Position numbers and translations under genes: made by a program
Assembly (NCBI RefSeq): GCF_963678635.1
Contig: NC_087062.1
Location: 84,218,012-84,282,011, forward strand
DNA: 64,000 nt
Origin: Symsagittifera roscoffensis
Taxonomy: Eukaryota; Xenacoelomorpha; Acoela; Convolutidae
Reading direction: 5' to 3'
Shown here: positions 34,221 through 47,800 of the stretch, piece after piece
How the letters are laid out: every line of letters starts with the position of its first letter
How positions within the stretch are numbered: the first letter of the stretch is position 1
The notes under the pieces: generated by a model
The model's input: only the letters and a program-made list of their open reading frames with translations
Databases searched by the model: none
What the model was told of the DNA's origin: nothing

Positions 34221-35168
34221 TTGATTTCTACTAATTTGGCCTGCGAAATTTGTTAAAACGAGGGAGAAACTATTCAAAAACAGATTCAAACACAAATCAT
34301 TCTGACAATCTGAAAAAAAAATTGAAAAAAAATAGAGCCTCTGCTTTTTCTAGAAAATTCTGGTTATCTATTTTGTTTGGACCACGTAATGAAAAGGAAC
34401 TGGCAACGAGGTTTAACTTCAATGAGAACACATCATGTTTAATCACTTTCAGTCCCCCCTTTAAAGACGCCTGTGACACAAATATTTTAATTTTAGAAAT
34501 AAATATTCAGGACGGGGGGGGGGGTGGTTAAAAACTGTTTTTTTTTTCAAAAATCTTCCATAGCGGTATTTTAGGCACATTTTCATAAATCAAATCTGGG
34601 AAAATATGGTATGCTTGGTGTCTACTTGGTCCACCTGAACAGATCGGCAAAAAATTACACTTCTAGGAAACTTGCTCTCGCAAAAACCGTAGATTTTTCC
34701 CTATTCTGTGCTATTAGTAACCAGAAAACTCTGTTTCTCTCTCTAGAAAAAGTCTTGAGTTATAATCTTTATCTTAGTCATTAAAATAGTCTAAATTCAT
34801 TCAATATCCATGATTTAATATCATCTATCTGTGGGTAGAAATTACAATATACGATCACTATACATTTATGTAAGGTAATAAAACAACAACGACACTGATC
34901 GGATTGCGAGACATCCCAGGTGAGAATATGGAACTGATAGAAAACAAGCAATCTAACATTTAATGGAAAACTCATATATCATCGCTAGAGCATTTGAGAA
35001 TAATTTGCTTTTGATTTGGACTTTCATGGTACTTGTAAGAAAAAATTATGACGGAATCTCCCAAACGCTCATATTGCAATGATTAAAGCATTTAATAATT
35101 CATATGAAAACATAGCAGTAATATTTCAATTTTTCAATAATTATTTCCACGAATGAACTTATAACGGA

Positions 35169-35833
35169 TCAATGGAACAAAAAGTCACTTGGGTCTTGAT
35201 TTGTTATCTGAGCGAAGTGGCGCAATACATCTTTCTTTGTGATAATTCCTAGCAGTCTGCCATTGTTTGTAACCAGCAACGTTCGAAGTCCCAATTTAAC
35301 AAACACGTCCATAATTGTATCCATTGGCGTTTGAACTGTAATTTGGAACGGGCTCAGTTCTACAATTTTTCTCAGTTTCAGCGGCGAGGGTCCCAAGTTT
35401 TGAGACTCATCATAAGGAATTTCAGATGTGAAATAGACTTTAGACTGGCTCACGACATTTGGATTAATATCCTGGGCGTTTTTCAACGCAAGCAGCAGAT
35501 CCCGTCTTAAGACGTAACCGCATAGCCTGTATGTTTCGCGGTCCAGAACCAACGGGAACCCATTGAATTTTGTACTCTGGGCCATTGTCGTGACCTGTTC
35601 GAAGGTCATGTCATCCAGGGTCAACACCTGAAGTGGTGGGTCACTCGGTCGGGGTTTCATGATGTCACCCGCAGCCAATGACTGCTGGGAGTGTGTTTCT
35701 TGCTTGTTGTCCAGGAACGGGTATCCATTTAGACGAATGTGCTCATCGTAGATTCCGTGTTTGCAGATACTATCTCCCACCCACTTAGCTGTCATTGTTG
35801 CCACCATCAATGGGACAATGTACAGCAAGCCAC
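35169..35833 (-). CDS. CLC gene exon 6 (CBS domains)
   Basis: Encodes the final membrane segment and both CBS domains ([11 protein letters not shown]...; [15 protein letters not shown]), ending LFH-stop. Acceptor CATGTTTAG. Confidence 0.95.
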
Positions 35834-38800
35834 CTAAACATGAATTGGAGAAACATCCAGAATCGCACTAAGATATCATTGCATTATTCATGCTTCAAGA
35901 GTTCGATCAAGCAAATAACACACGATTAAATGCGTAACCTTACTATCATTAAATCGATCGAATTGGAAGCGAGAGAATCGAAAGGTAACAAAAATAAATT
36001 CTCTCATCTCTTAATTCCAATTATTTCACAGCCAGTAGAAAATTGACGATACGAAGACTAGATTGCATCAGATGGTATTTTAATACAAAGTATTTCTCCA
36101 TCGTGACTGTTTTTTCCTTCAACGTTTGAAAATTGGAACCGTTTTGAAATCGGTACACTTACGAAGCTAGCTATTTGCGAATATGAATCAAATTGAATAT
36201 CCTAATTATATTAAGAAATCAAGCACGAGTCCGATAGCTTCACCATGCCTACTAAATTTCACTAAAAACTATTAAAAAACTACGAAAGAAGCTGATGTTT
36301 TGAAACACCAAAGCAGGTCGCTGCGCAAAGTGTGACAAACGTTTTTCTTTTCTAAGCGAGATTCTTTTTTTTTAAAGTGAAAATATTAGTAACCTGTAAG
36401 TTCGAACATGATGACTACTAGACTGACAGTCATCCTTGTCACGCCTGCGAGGACAGCTGCGGCACCCACCATCGCATAGAAACCAGGCGTGATGCAGTCG
36501 AATGTTGAGGTGCAGTCCTCGTTGAAGGGGTAGACGTCTGGGTTGTGGTATGCTATCTGCTGCAGAGTGATGCCCAAAATTCGACCAAAGATAGCACCCA
36601 CTGCCATGCTTGGGATGAAGAGACCGGCTGGGATCTTCAATCCGAATGTGAACACAGTCAGGACACCTGAAACGACCCAGTTATCATTTGTGAAACAATC
36701 GAGGGACTTTCCCAGTCTATGACAAAAAAAAGTATACCAACCCCACCCCACATTGTGATTTTACTATTATTGGGGGGGGGGGGGGGGGGGGGTTACTTTT
36801 TTTCTTGGTTTGGGGTTCCCTATTATTAAAATTAGCCATAATCTCATCAACTAGGGACACAGTTAGTAGAAGCAGTAACCGTAAAGTGAACAAGCTCAAG
36901 TTTTGTTTTTGAAACCGAATAGGGGTGCCTACGACTAACGAGTTTCAGAAATTATGAGTGATGAGTTTGAACTAACTTCTTCTTTAATTTGGTTTCATAC
37001 CGACTACGATTGAACAATCATTTTCAATATTGATGCAGAGCTTGGACCTTATGTCATTAACCTGTCTAGACAATGCCTTAAATCTGCTGCTTTATATTTA
37101 TTCAAACTTGAGTATTTTTTTCCTATATTTTCCGATTTATATATTTTTCCTTGCCTTTGAAGATCACAAATTTGTCTTTCAATTGATAAAACGGGCAGTG
37201 CTAGGTAACCCTATTGGATTCGTTGACTGTCACCTCACTGTTTCTGGTGCTTCATATTAAATTCTCGTAGTATGCAAATTTACCAGTAACAATGAGAAAT
37301 AAATTCATTCATTCATTCAACTTTCGTTCCTAAACATTCTTATTTGAGGCCCGCTTATCTTAAAAGCTATGTCTAATTTTGAGAATGAAAATTGCAAAAA
37401 AATGAACAACGAAAGCCAGTGAAAAATTTTGACTCTATACAGACGACGTGGAGTATGATCGAAAATTTATTACCGAAAAAAATCAAGAGGGTAAAAGCTT
37501 AAATGCTTTTTCTTTCACCTCGCCTGCGCCACACGTCATAGTTGCGCTTAAAATGAAAAAGAAGACTTATAGTGGAGATGCTTGCAGCGATCATCTTTCT
37601 TCGATCCAAACCAGCACGTCTTCAAGGCTACTATACCATCACTGCCCGGCTGATTACACATGATATATCAAAAAAGGCTCTTTTTCCTTTCCCCCCACCT
37701 GCAAATTTTTACAAGTAAAATTACTGTTCCCACCAACCGATTAACAAGAAAACTGGCATGCGGACTAATCGGCCCATGACAAACATATTTGGTCTTCATA
37801 ATTAACCTTGTGAAACCACTCATTACATCATAAAATTGATGCTCATACGAGGTGGGGGGGGGGGGGGGGGGGGGAAAGAGCCAAAAAAATAGAGGCAGTA
37901 ATGAAGAGGTTACAATAAATCGCATATCTCTAAAGAAATGTTGTTGAAAATCTTTTGAAAGAAACCGTGAACAGAAATTTCAGTCTTTGGTTGAAAAAAT
38001 ACGCCTCCGCAAGCAAAAATGTCCTGTCCTCATAAGTAAAAACGTAGCTCCGTTTCTGTAATTAAAAGGAAAAAAGACATGTGTAGCTACCGAGGAGGAA
38101 ATTAAAGCGAAACTGGAGTAGTACAAAGTGCTCCACATTTTCAAACGAAAAAAGTCTTGTGTGCTCATTTACCAGTAACATTGTTTGTGATCAATGAACG
38201 CAATGTAAGATAAAAAATACTAATTAGCAGGGGCGGATCTAGGAATTTCTGGAGTGGGGGGGGGGGGGGGGGGGGAGATTTTCAAAAAAAAATTGATTTT
38301 CTCAGCTCTCCCAAATCACTCTAAAAACCCTCATTCGACCCCATTAAGGCATTTTTAAGCACTTTTTGGGAATTTTTTTTTGCCGCGCTCCATCTGCATA
38401 TTTTGGTGCTAAAAGCGACTTTGAAAAATTTGGGTTTCAGTCAGCTAAAAATGGATAACTCAAAAAAAACAAAAGAGAGACCCTTTTGATCGGCAGGTGG
38501 TCGAATCCATGAGAGGGTGACTTCAATTTTCACGTTTCAAAGAAAAAGGTAGATGAGTTAAAGCTGCTCGAATTTCAAGAACAAAAAGTGTCAAATTTGA
38601 GAAAACTGAATCAATAGTTTATTTCTTTATTCGCAGGGAAATCTAAGCATAGCCAACAGACAAAAGTGTCAATGGATTTAGGGAAACAAAAAAAACTTAC
38701 TTGTTTTTTGAAACGCGTCAATTTTCGAGCTTCCAAGAAAAAATATATGCCTTTGAAGCTCTGTGAATATCTTGAAAAAAACTATTATGGACAATTTATT

Positions 38801-41800
38801 GATAAAATTAATCCAACTTGAGAAAAATGGATTAACGGGTAATTTTTTTATTTCGCTGGAAATTCAGAAAATTACAGGCGAACTCCACTATCGAACAGCA
38901 AAAGTTTGAAAGTCACGAAAAAGTTGATCGACTTCTTTTGTTCGATAACGAAGTTTGCCTGCCTTCTTTTAAACAAAGGAAATGAACTGAAATTAAAAAG
39001 AAACTAATCAAACCAGGAACAATCAAATTTGAGCCTGAACAAATTTTTAAGACTTATTTCTAAAAAAAACTTGAAAAAAATCATCACGACCTACGCAAAT
39101 GGCTTCACTACATTCACTTAGTTCATTGTCTTAAACTAAAAAAAAAACTGAAAAGGCTTCAACATAATACCACGCTTAATCATCTTAGAAAGCGGTCAGG
39201 TCTGAAGAATGATTTCAATTCCCACCTTTGGCAATGAGAGCCATGATGAGCTTCCAAATGGCAGTTTTGATGCCTGATCCGGCTAGTGCATTGGGGTATC
39301 TGTGCTCGTTCTGCTTAAAAGTCGTCACATTACTCATGTCGGTCGTCACATTCGTCTGGATGACGTAATCACACAGGTCCGAAGTGTCTGTCTCGGGACA
39401 GTCGCGGAACAGTCGGTAGATGAGTTGATTGGTCGGCATCCAAGTGTACTCGTTGAAGTAGCTCAGTATTGCAGTCACAACTGAAACAGTTTAAAACTCG
39501 TTCAAACAAAAAATTATATCATTACACCATTTTAGGGTATAGTCTCAAGTTTGGGATTGCGTCTTGATAAATAATTCGCGTTTTATGTCAAAAAGAGTAA
39601 CTGTTTGCTGTTTAAGTAGCACAGAAAGATCTGCCCGCACTTAATTTTCAAACTAAAAAGTCATTATTATTTGAAAACGAAACACTTTTTCCAAATTTTT
39701 GTTCGTTTACAAATTGTTTAGTTTTGTGCGTATGGTGGAAAGGACTAAACGCTACAGTAAAAAAAAACACCAGTCTTTACTAACGAGCAAAAAAATTAAA
39801 AGCTTTAAATATTGGCCGAATCAAGACTGAAAAAGCTTTATTACTGTATATCAATCGGCTTCATCTGACGTTTGCTTAACAAAATCTTTAAAAAGAGAAA
39901 AAAAACGAAACACATTTGAATACAAATTCACTTATCATTTCATAGTTGAAACAATTAGCGCAAGAAAAACCGAATCCTGTCAACGAAATTCGAAAAAGTT
40001 TTGACCAATTTCTTTTTTTTTCGAATGAACTCATTTAGCCATAAATCAAAATCGGTCGGATATGTTTAACAACCTCCACCCCTTTCAAGAAGGGGGGGGG
40101 GGGAGAGATTGTTAAGTAGCTCAAAACAGTCGATTTTTCGACCAATAAGAAAGCAGCAAAGTTAATCAAAGGCTCAGTGCTAATTTACTGTACTTATTTA
40201 TAGGAGTGGATATTCTTAAAAAGGTACCATAGGGGGGGGGGGGGGGGGGGAGAGATTGTGCAGTAGATCTAATCGGTTTACCGATAAAAAAAATGATGAC
40301 GCGACCACAACTTAAACAAATTAATGTCAAAAACCCATTAAGCTATTACCTGTGACGACTAGAACTTCCGTGATTGGATATTTGCCCAGCACTGATTTTT
40401 TCCTGTAGCGACACCACTCTATATTGCATTTTATGAATAAAGCTCCCACCACGCCTCCAAACACGCCCAAAATGACACAGGGCACCAGTTCAAACATGTA
40501 CCATGGAGTCTTATACTCCACGTAGAACAACACTGCATGATCTGTACCGAGGGGGTTTATGAAACTGAGCACTGAAGTTGCCACAAGAGCGCAAAAGAAA
40601 GATCTGTAGAGTGTTTTGAGCGGAAAGTAGTAACTTGCTTCTTCGAGCGAGAACAAAATACCGCCCATAGGAGCCCCGAAAGCCACCGCGACTCCCGCAG
40701 CACAAGAAGCGGACAAAATTTCTCGCTTTTTCGCCTCATTTTGACCGTATTTTGGGAAGAATCTGACAAAAAGGTTGCCGCAGCATGATGCAATATGAAC
40801 CAGGGGTCCCTCTTTTCCGAGACTCAATCCAGCGGATACAGACAGCATCAAAGTGGAGGTTTTGATTAGCAATGTCCAGAAGCCGAGGTATCCCTTAATG
40901 ATGAATCCGCCCAGAATTGTCTTGATCTCTGGAATACCACTGCCGCATGCGTAAGGAGCAAAAACTCGAACTAGAGTTGCTGCTACGCCAGAGAAAATCA
41001 AAGCGATCCAGATAAACACAATGAACAGGATCAGAGAAGCTCCAAAGCCAGAACTCGTTCCAGCTAAAATCAAAACTTCAGATTTTGACAAGACTAATTT
41101 TCACGAAGTTTTCACAAATTGACGCTAGAATCGATTATTTCAACTGCGATGCAAAATATTATTTCCTGCATGCATGATCTATTTAACGAGCTTTCTACTA
41201 TAAAAACATATTCCCAGGAAGGCTAGCCGCTATTTATATTAAAGCAATAAAAAAAGTTGTTCAATTTATCTCCCGCATAATAAAATTAGGGCTGAAGATA
41301 AAACACGATGTAATATTGAAATGCGAAAAATCTATCAAAGCATTATTTTCTATGTAAACCTGAAACTTTTTAACTACAAAGCGCGTGAAGTCATGAAGTG
41401 CAAGCTTTGCTTACCGATGATTTCACTCCAGCTTCTCCATTGGTCACATCCCTCTTGAGAGTCGAACTTGCCCTCATTGGCCCAGCAGCACTGCTCCTTG
41501 CCAAACCACAGCTGGGGTCCGTCGCTCATGTTCGGGCTGCTTCCCACACACAGTCCATACCTCAGATCTGTCATCCACTGGGCCCCAATGTCTATTATGG
41601 AGGCCACGATGCCAGTCAAACAACCAACTACAAAAACATCCAAACACATTAAGTCACTCAGCAGAGCGAATTTGGAAGAAATTTCAATGACATGATTCGG
41701 GGATTGAATTTCGTGCGATTAAAGCGATCGAGTACCGTTCGTTATATGATAAGTTAACTTTTATTGAATTTTTGCGCAAAAAAATTGATTTTACTAGTAT

Positions 41801-44800
41801 TGGAACTATTTCATTAGTACTTTCTTGGCAAAAAGTTTTCTAACACAGTTTAAAAAATAGAGTGCAATTGAAATCAAAAACAAATTTTCTCATTTGATTG
41901 TTCCATTTCCTGAAAAAATGATGTCAAATAACTAATTCATTAAATTTATGCGCGTTTAAATAATTTCTCTTCGCACCAAGCACTAAAACAAGACTAGTTT
42001 GAAAAAAAAAATAGAAAAAGTTTTTGTAAGTTTTTTATGAATGTGGCCGGAACATTCTGCGCTACTTGTTTTCATATGCAGCTTCAAACATCCAGAACTT
42101 TATCAAAGCTACCCCTAGTGCCATTTTAGATTAGAACCAAGTGCACAGGGTATAGGATTTTAGAAAACTGACCCTTTAACCACCCGGGCGACCTTTGGTA
42201 TCATTTCATGAAATCAATTTTTGGGGAATCCCTAGCATAAATACTCCGCTACTTTCTTCGGATGTCGGAACAAAACTAACCCACACTTAAACTTCCTAAA
42301 TCAAAAATTTATTTTTGATGACAACAGTTGTCGATTATGCCTAATTTGCTAACTTTCCACGCGTTTGTATAGTTCTCTTATCACACCGCGCATCAGAAAT
42401 GACACTAATTTGAGAACAAATTCTTTTTGTAGTTTTTATGCATGCGCTCGGACCATTCTATGCTACTTGCACAGCAAGCGAATGTTCTAATTTTCTAAGG
42501 TTTCGGGAGAGTTCGAAAAATCAGACTAGTCCTCTTAAAATTTCATCCGAAATTTAACCCTCTTGAATTGGACTCATTTTTCATTTTGGCGAAAAACAAC
42601 AATTACACTGAAACTGAAATACTGCGCTTTTTCTAGTTTCTAGAAGCTTGCTAAACCAATGAACAACCACACAAAAACATGTATAAATAATTTGTTGACA
42701 CAACCAGAAAAAACTATGCGCAGTAAAAAAAAAACATGTGCAAAATGGGCCCGCTCTTATCTCCAAACAAAAATAATTGTATCCAAATCCGTAAATTAAT
42801 AAGAGTTATTTCTCGGTAAATGACTCAGGCAATAGATAAGTTTCGGCATTTTCTATCGATGATAACATAATGTAACATTTTTTTTTCTTATTCGTCACCG
42901 ATTCACAGCATCAATAACAAATTGGCGCAAGCTAGCCACAAGAACCGGTCGGTAATGTCCTTGAGACAAATTGCTCTTTTTAAAGGTCAGTTTTATTCAA
43001 GGTTGAACCAAAATAGAGCGAAAAGACGGTTAAAATAGGTTTTTGGGGGTTCGATTTTATATGCATTTATACTCTCGCACATTTGCGTTTATATTTGCGC
43101 TGCAACATCCTCCACCACTAAACAAGGAAGAACGGGAGCGAGCTTTACGGTCGGGCGGGTCAGTTCGCTCGTAACGGTCTTTATGTCGGCGGATCTCGCG
43201 CATCCGTCCTTGCCATAGTGCAGTCTTAGGATACGTGCGAGTGGATAATACCACGTGGAGTGTCAGGCTCTATGACCCAAACCAAGTCGCCGGCTTTCAA
43301 CTTAACGTCTGACTGGTTGTGCCACTTTGCCCTCCTATTGAGGGAAGGAACGTATTCCCGCATCCACCGTGTCCATATTGCGTTAGCGTATGATTGCGCT
43401 CTGGCGAAACGCTTCTTATGGTCGAAGTTTTCTTCGAAACTTAGCGACGGAAAACTCGCTGCGTGTTGACCAAGGATAAAATGATTCGGGGTCAACGCCT
43501 CTAGATCTAGCGGATCGGAACTAACGGCTGTTATCGGTCTAGCGTTGAGTGATTGCTCAACAAGGCACAGCGTGGTTCTTAGAACCTCCTCAGTTACTCT
43601 TCTGTTGCCTAAGATGTCATACAAAACGCGCTTGACACTCCGAACTAATCGCTGCCAGGAGCCACCATGATGCGGTGCGCTGGGTGGATTGAATTTCCAC
43701 TTGATCTCTTTCTGAACAAAAACAGCGGGTGCGAGCTTGTTCCAACTCTCAACGCAAGCTAAGAGCTCTTTCTGAGCGCCACCCAAGTTCGTGCCGTTGT
43801 CGGACATGATGCTAGTCGGAGTACCGCGACGTGCAATAAACCTCTCCACGCCCATCACACAAGAGCTTGTGTCGAGTGAGGTGACCACTTCAATGTGCAC
43901 CGCTCTAGTGGTGAGACAGGTGAACAAAAAACCCCACCTCTTTTCCGTACTTCTCCGGATTGGAACTAGGAACGGCCCAAAGTAGTCGACACCTGTGTTA
44001 GAGAAAGGAGGTTGCTTGTAACCCAGCCTTTCAATGGGCAGATCAGCCATCATATGAGTTACGGTATGCGCTTTGCGTTTTCGGCACACGACGCAAGTAT
44101 TTTCAAAGTTTCGCAGCAACCATCGCAAATTTAACACAACGTATTTCAAATTAACCACCGCACGCATGTAATCCAAGCCTTGATGGAAATTCTTAACGTG
44201 CAAGTGTTTAACTAATAACCGAACAACCGCGTGACGTGCATCAAGTATAATCGGATGCTTGCTAACGAAATCGGAGTTAACCAAGCGGCTGATGCGCCCA
44301 GTCGAGCGAAGGATGCCAGCTGGTCCAATGATCGGCGAATACTTGGCGATCCGACTATTCTTCGTGATAACTTTACCGCATCTTAGTAGTTTTAGCTCAC
44401 GAGGGAATGATTCACCCTGGGACAGGTAAATGAGCTTCTGTTCAGCAATATCCATTTCAGACGGGTTTGTAATTTCTAATATACTCGACCGGAAATGTTT
44501 ATGGGATGGCAGCCATCTTAACAAAAATGCTACTGCGCGTTTGTATTTTACAATTGAATTGAATCTCTCCCATTTTCCGAAGGGCAGATTTTTTTCTGTC
44601 AAAACATCGACGACGAAACTTGACGAATTTTCCAGACAAATGTCGATATCACATGATGGTCCTTTGAGTCTTATTTTAACAATAACCCTTGTATCGGGCT
44701 TGAACAGCCAATCAGTTGTTCTCAATATACTAGGGCCATTAACCCAGCTGCTTTCCTTGAGGGCTTCCGAAGAAATCCCTCGTGTACCGGTATCAGCTGG

Positions 44801-47800
44801 GTTTATCACCGCTAAGTATGTGATGCCACTCATCAGTGGTGATAGACTCCAGAATCTCACCAGAGCGATTACCAACAAAAACGGGTAGTTTACTACAAGA
44901 GTGAAGTAAACTTCAACTGGAGAACAGCGGTACTATCTGTCCACATGAAAATATCCGTAACTTTGAAAGTGAGACCTTTCACAATTTCTTCTTTTAAGCG
45001 GGTTGCAAGAAGAGCCGCTTGAAGCTCTAACTTTGGAATAGAAAGCGCTTTCATAGGCGCGACGCGGGCTTTGCCAAACACAAAGGCTAATTCGGTCTGA
45101 TGGGAGCTAACAAGTCGCGCACGAAGGAAAGCGACGACACAGAAAACATCCTGCGAACTATCACCGAACAAGTGAAGTTCTATTCGGTCGAAAGGTTCAG
45201 TGAAATAGCTGCGAGGTATTGTCAGAGAACCTAACAAATGAAGACCTGAGTGCCACTCATGGAATTGCTTTTTGATTTCCTCTGGCAGATCATCGTCCCA
45301 TTTTTGACCGCTGATTCGCCAGATATCTTTTAATAGAAGGCGAGCCTTCACGGTATTCGGAGCCACAAACCCAATTGGATCAAAAACAGAGGAAACAAAA
45401 CTCAACACGGTACGCTGAGTGATTGCTTTGTCTAATGGACGATCAACCCCTCTACTAACGACTAAGGTATCTTTTACGTGATCCCACTTAAGACCGAGAA
45501 CATGCGACGACTGGTCTGGACTCGCACAAATATCTTTAACAGACGAATTGTCCGGATCAAGAGCGGTTGTAACGTCGGGCACGTTGCTGACAAATTTTGT
45601 CAGACGAAACCCACCTAGTTTAAGCAACGAGATTAAATCCCTACCTAATTTCAAGGCGTCATCCCTGTTTTGGAAAGAATCCAGATAATCATCCATATAA
45701 AATTTCTGGACAACAGCCGAAGCAGCTTCGGGGTACTCAGCTTGATTATCCGATGCAGTCTTCTGCAAAGCAAAATTCGCACAAGTCGGCGAGTCACGAG
45801 CACCAAAAATGTGACGCGTATATTGGTGAACTACCACACTTGATGTGGGGTCCTCCCGCCACAAAAAACGAAGAGAATGTTGATCTTCTTCACGGACTCC
45901 AACCTGTAAAAACATCCCTTCAGTGTCAGCTGAAACGGCGTATTTATGCTGACGGAATCTTAAAGTACAAAAATGAGGTTTTGAAGGAGATCCGGGCCAA
46001 CCAACAGAGATTTGTTCAAGGACGCGCCATGACACTTCAATGCCCCATTGAGGAATCGGCGCGCCTTACCGGGTTTATTCGGGTTCAACACCGGGTGATG
46101 CGGGAGATACCACTCACGATCGGCTCGTGATTTGGGATCGTGTGCCTTAACGGTTATCATATCCTTTTTGTATATCTTCTCTAATTGTTTCGGCGTATTT
46201 TTCACGGAGCGACGGATCCTTATCTAGCCTCTTTTCCAAAGACTTTAATTGAGCTAAGGAGGAAAAATAGTTATTCGCTAAAGTACTTTCCTTATCATTC
46301 CAAAGCATTGGTACAATGTACCTCTCACCATCGTGAAAGATGTCATTTTTCAAAACGGACAAAGCGCGCTTGCCGGCGGCGGAACGGGCATCTACCTGCT
46401 TGAAGGCTCCATATGACTCCAACTCATACCAAGTTTTAATTTGCTCCGCAAGAGACATGTCTTCGACAACACACTTAAGGCAAGACGAGTTCGACTTAAA
46501 GGACGGCGGTAACGGACCACTTAAAACCCAACCTATCGGAAGGCGTACGGCGAAATAGAGTCCTCCCCCAGAAGGTACTCAACGGGTCTTATGGCATGGT
46601 AGAAATCCTGTCCAATAATTATTTCGACGTCCTCATACATATAATGTATAGGTTTGATCGGAGCCAACTGCGGGTATTTTTCCTGTAATTCAGGAATACT
46701 TATGCTATCCGATCCAATGCGAATATGATCCTTAACATAAGCTCGAAAAGAAAACGAAAATTCGCTATTATTCGTTTCGGCGGAAACTTGAAAACTTCCT
46801 CGAAGAGGTTTCATCAAGCTCGCGTAATTGAATCCATTTATGGTGAGGTTAACGGGAGTGCCAACCAAATGGAGGCATTTTACGAGATCGGCGGATACCC
46901 ATGAGTGCGTGGAAGCACTATCGCAAAGAGCTAGGGCATTAGTAATCGTTGCATCCGAAGAGACGGCGAGTGATGCAACTGGCAGGAGGCCTTTAGTTGA
47001 CTCCTGGCTATGAATATCGCCGACGGCAGCGTTAGTCGATACATGTATAGTGTTTGCGTTACCTGACGCCGGGGAACTTTTAGCATCCTTAGGAGGAAAA
47101 ATTTTCTCCGCTCCATGTAAGAGTACGTTGTGCGTGCTTTCACAATTTGGCTTGGGGCACTTTCTGGCCTTGCTACAATTACGAAAACTGTGATTGCTCT
47201 GTAAACACGCAAAGCAAAGTTTTTGTTCGGCTACATGTTTCGCTCGCTGCGTAGCGTTTTTCTCTTTGAATACGGCGCAATTCCAAAGAGCGTGTTGACC
47301 TTTACATACAGAACATGGAGGGTACTTTGGTTTTTCCTTAGTCTTATCACTTACATTTGCGTTACTAGCAAACACTTTCGTACCTATTTTTTGCTTAACT
47401 GGTTCTTCAGACTTACCCTTAGAATTGTTCGTTTTTAGCCTCTCATGACCCTCCGCTTTTTCTTTAAGCCATTCGTTGAAATCTAGCAGAGTTGGTCGAT
47501 GCCACTGGCGTCTTACGGTTTGCATTGACCATGCTTCTTTAAGGTTTGGGGAAAGCTCACTCACAGCCTGATTCAGTAAGTTAACACTTTTCAGGTCATC
47601 GTTAAAAGATAGAGACTTGAATACAGCAACCAGTCCAGAAATTTTAGAGGAAAAGCCAATTACATTTTCCAAGTTATGCATTTTCAGCGGCGGAAAATTA
47701 CTCAATTTATCTAGATGAGCCCCTACTACAGCATGCGGCTGCCCGAACTTTCTTTGAAGAGTTGCTAATGCGTCTTTATATAGCACTCCGCTATAACTAT

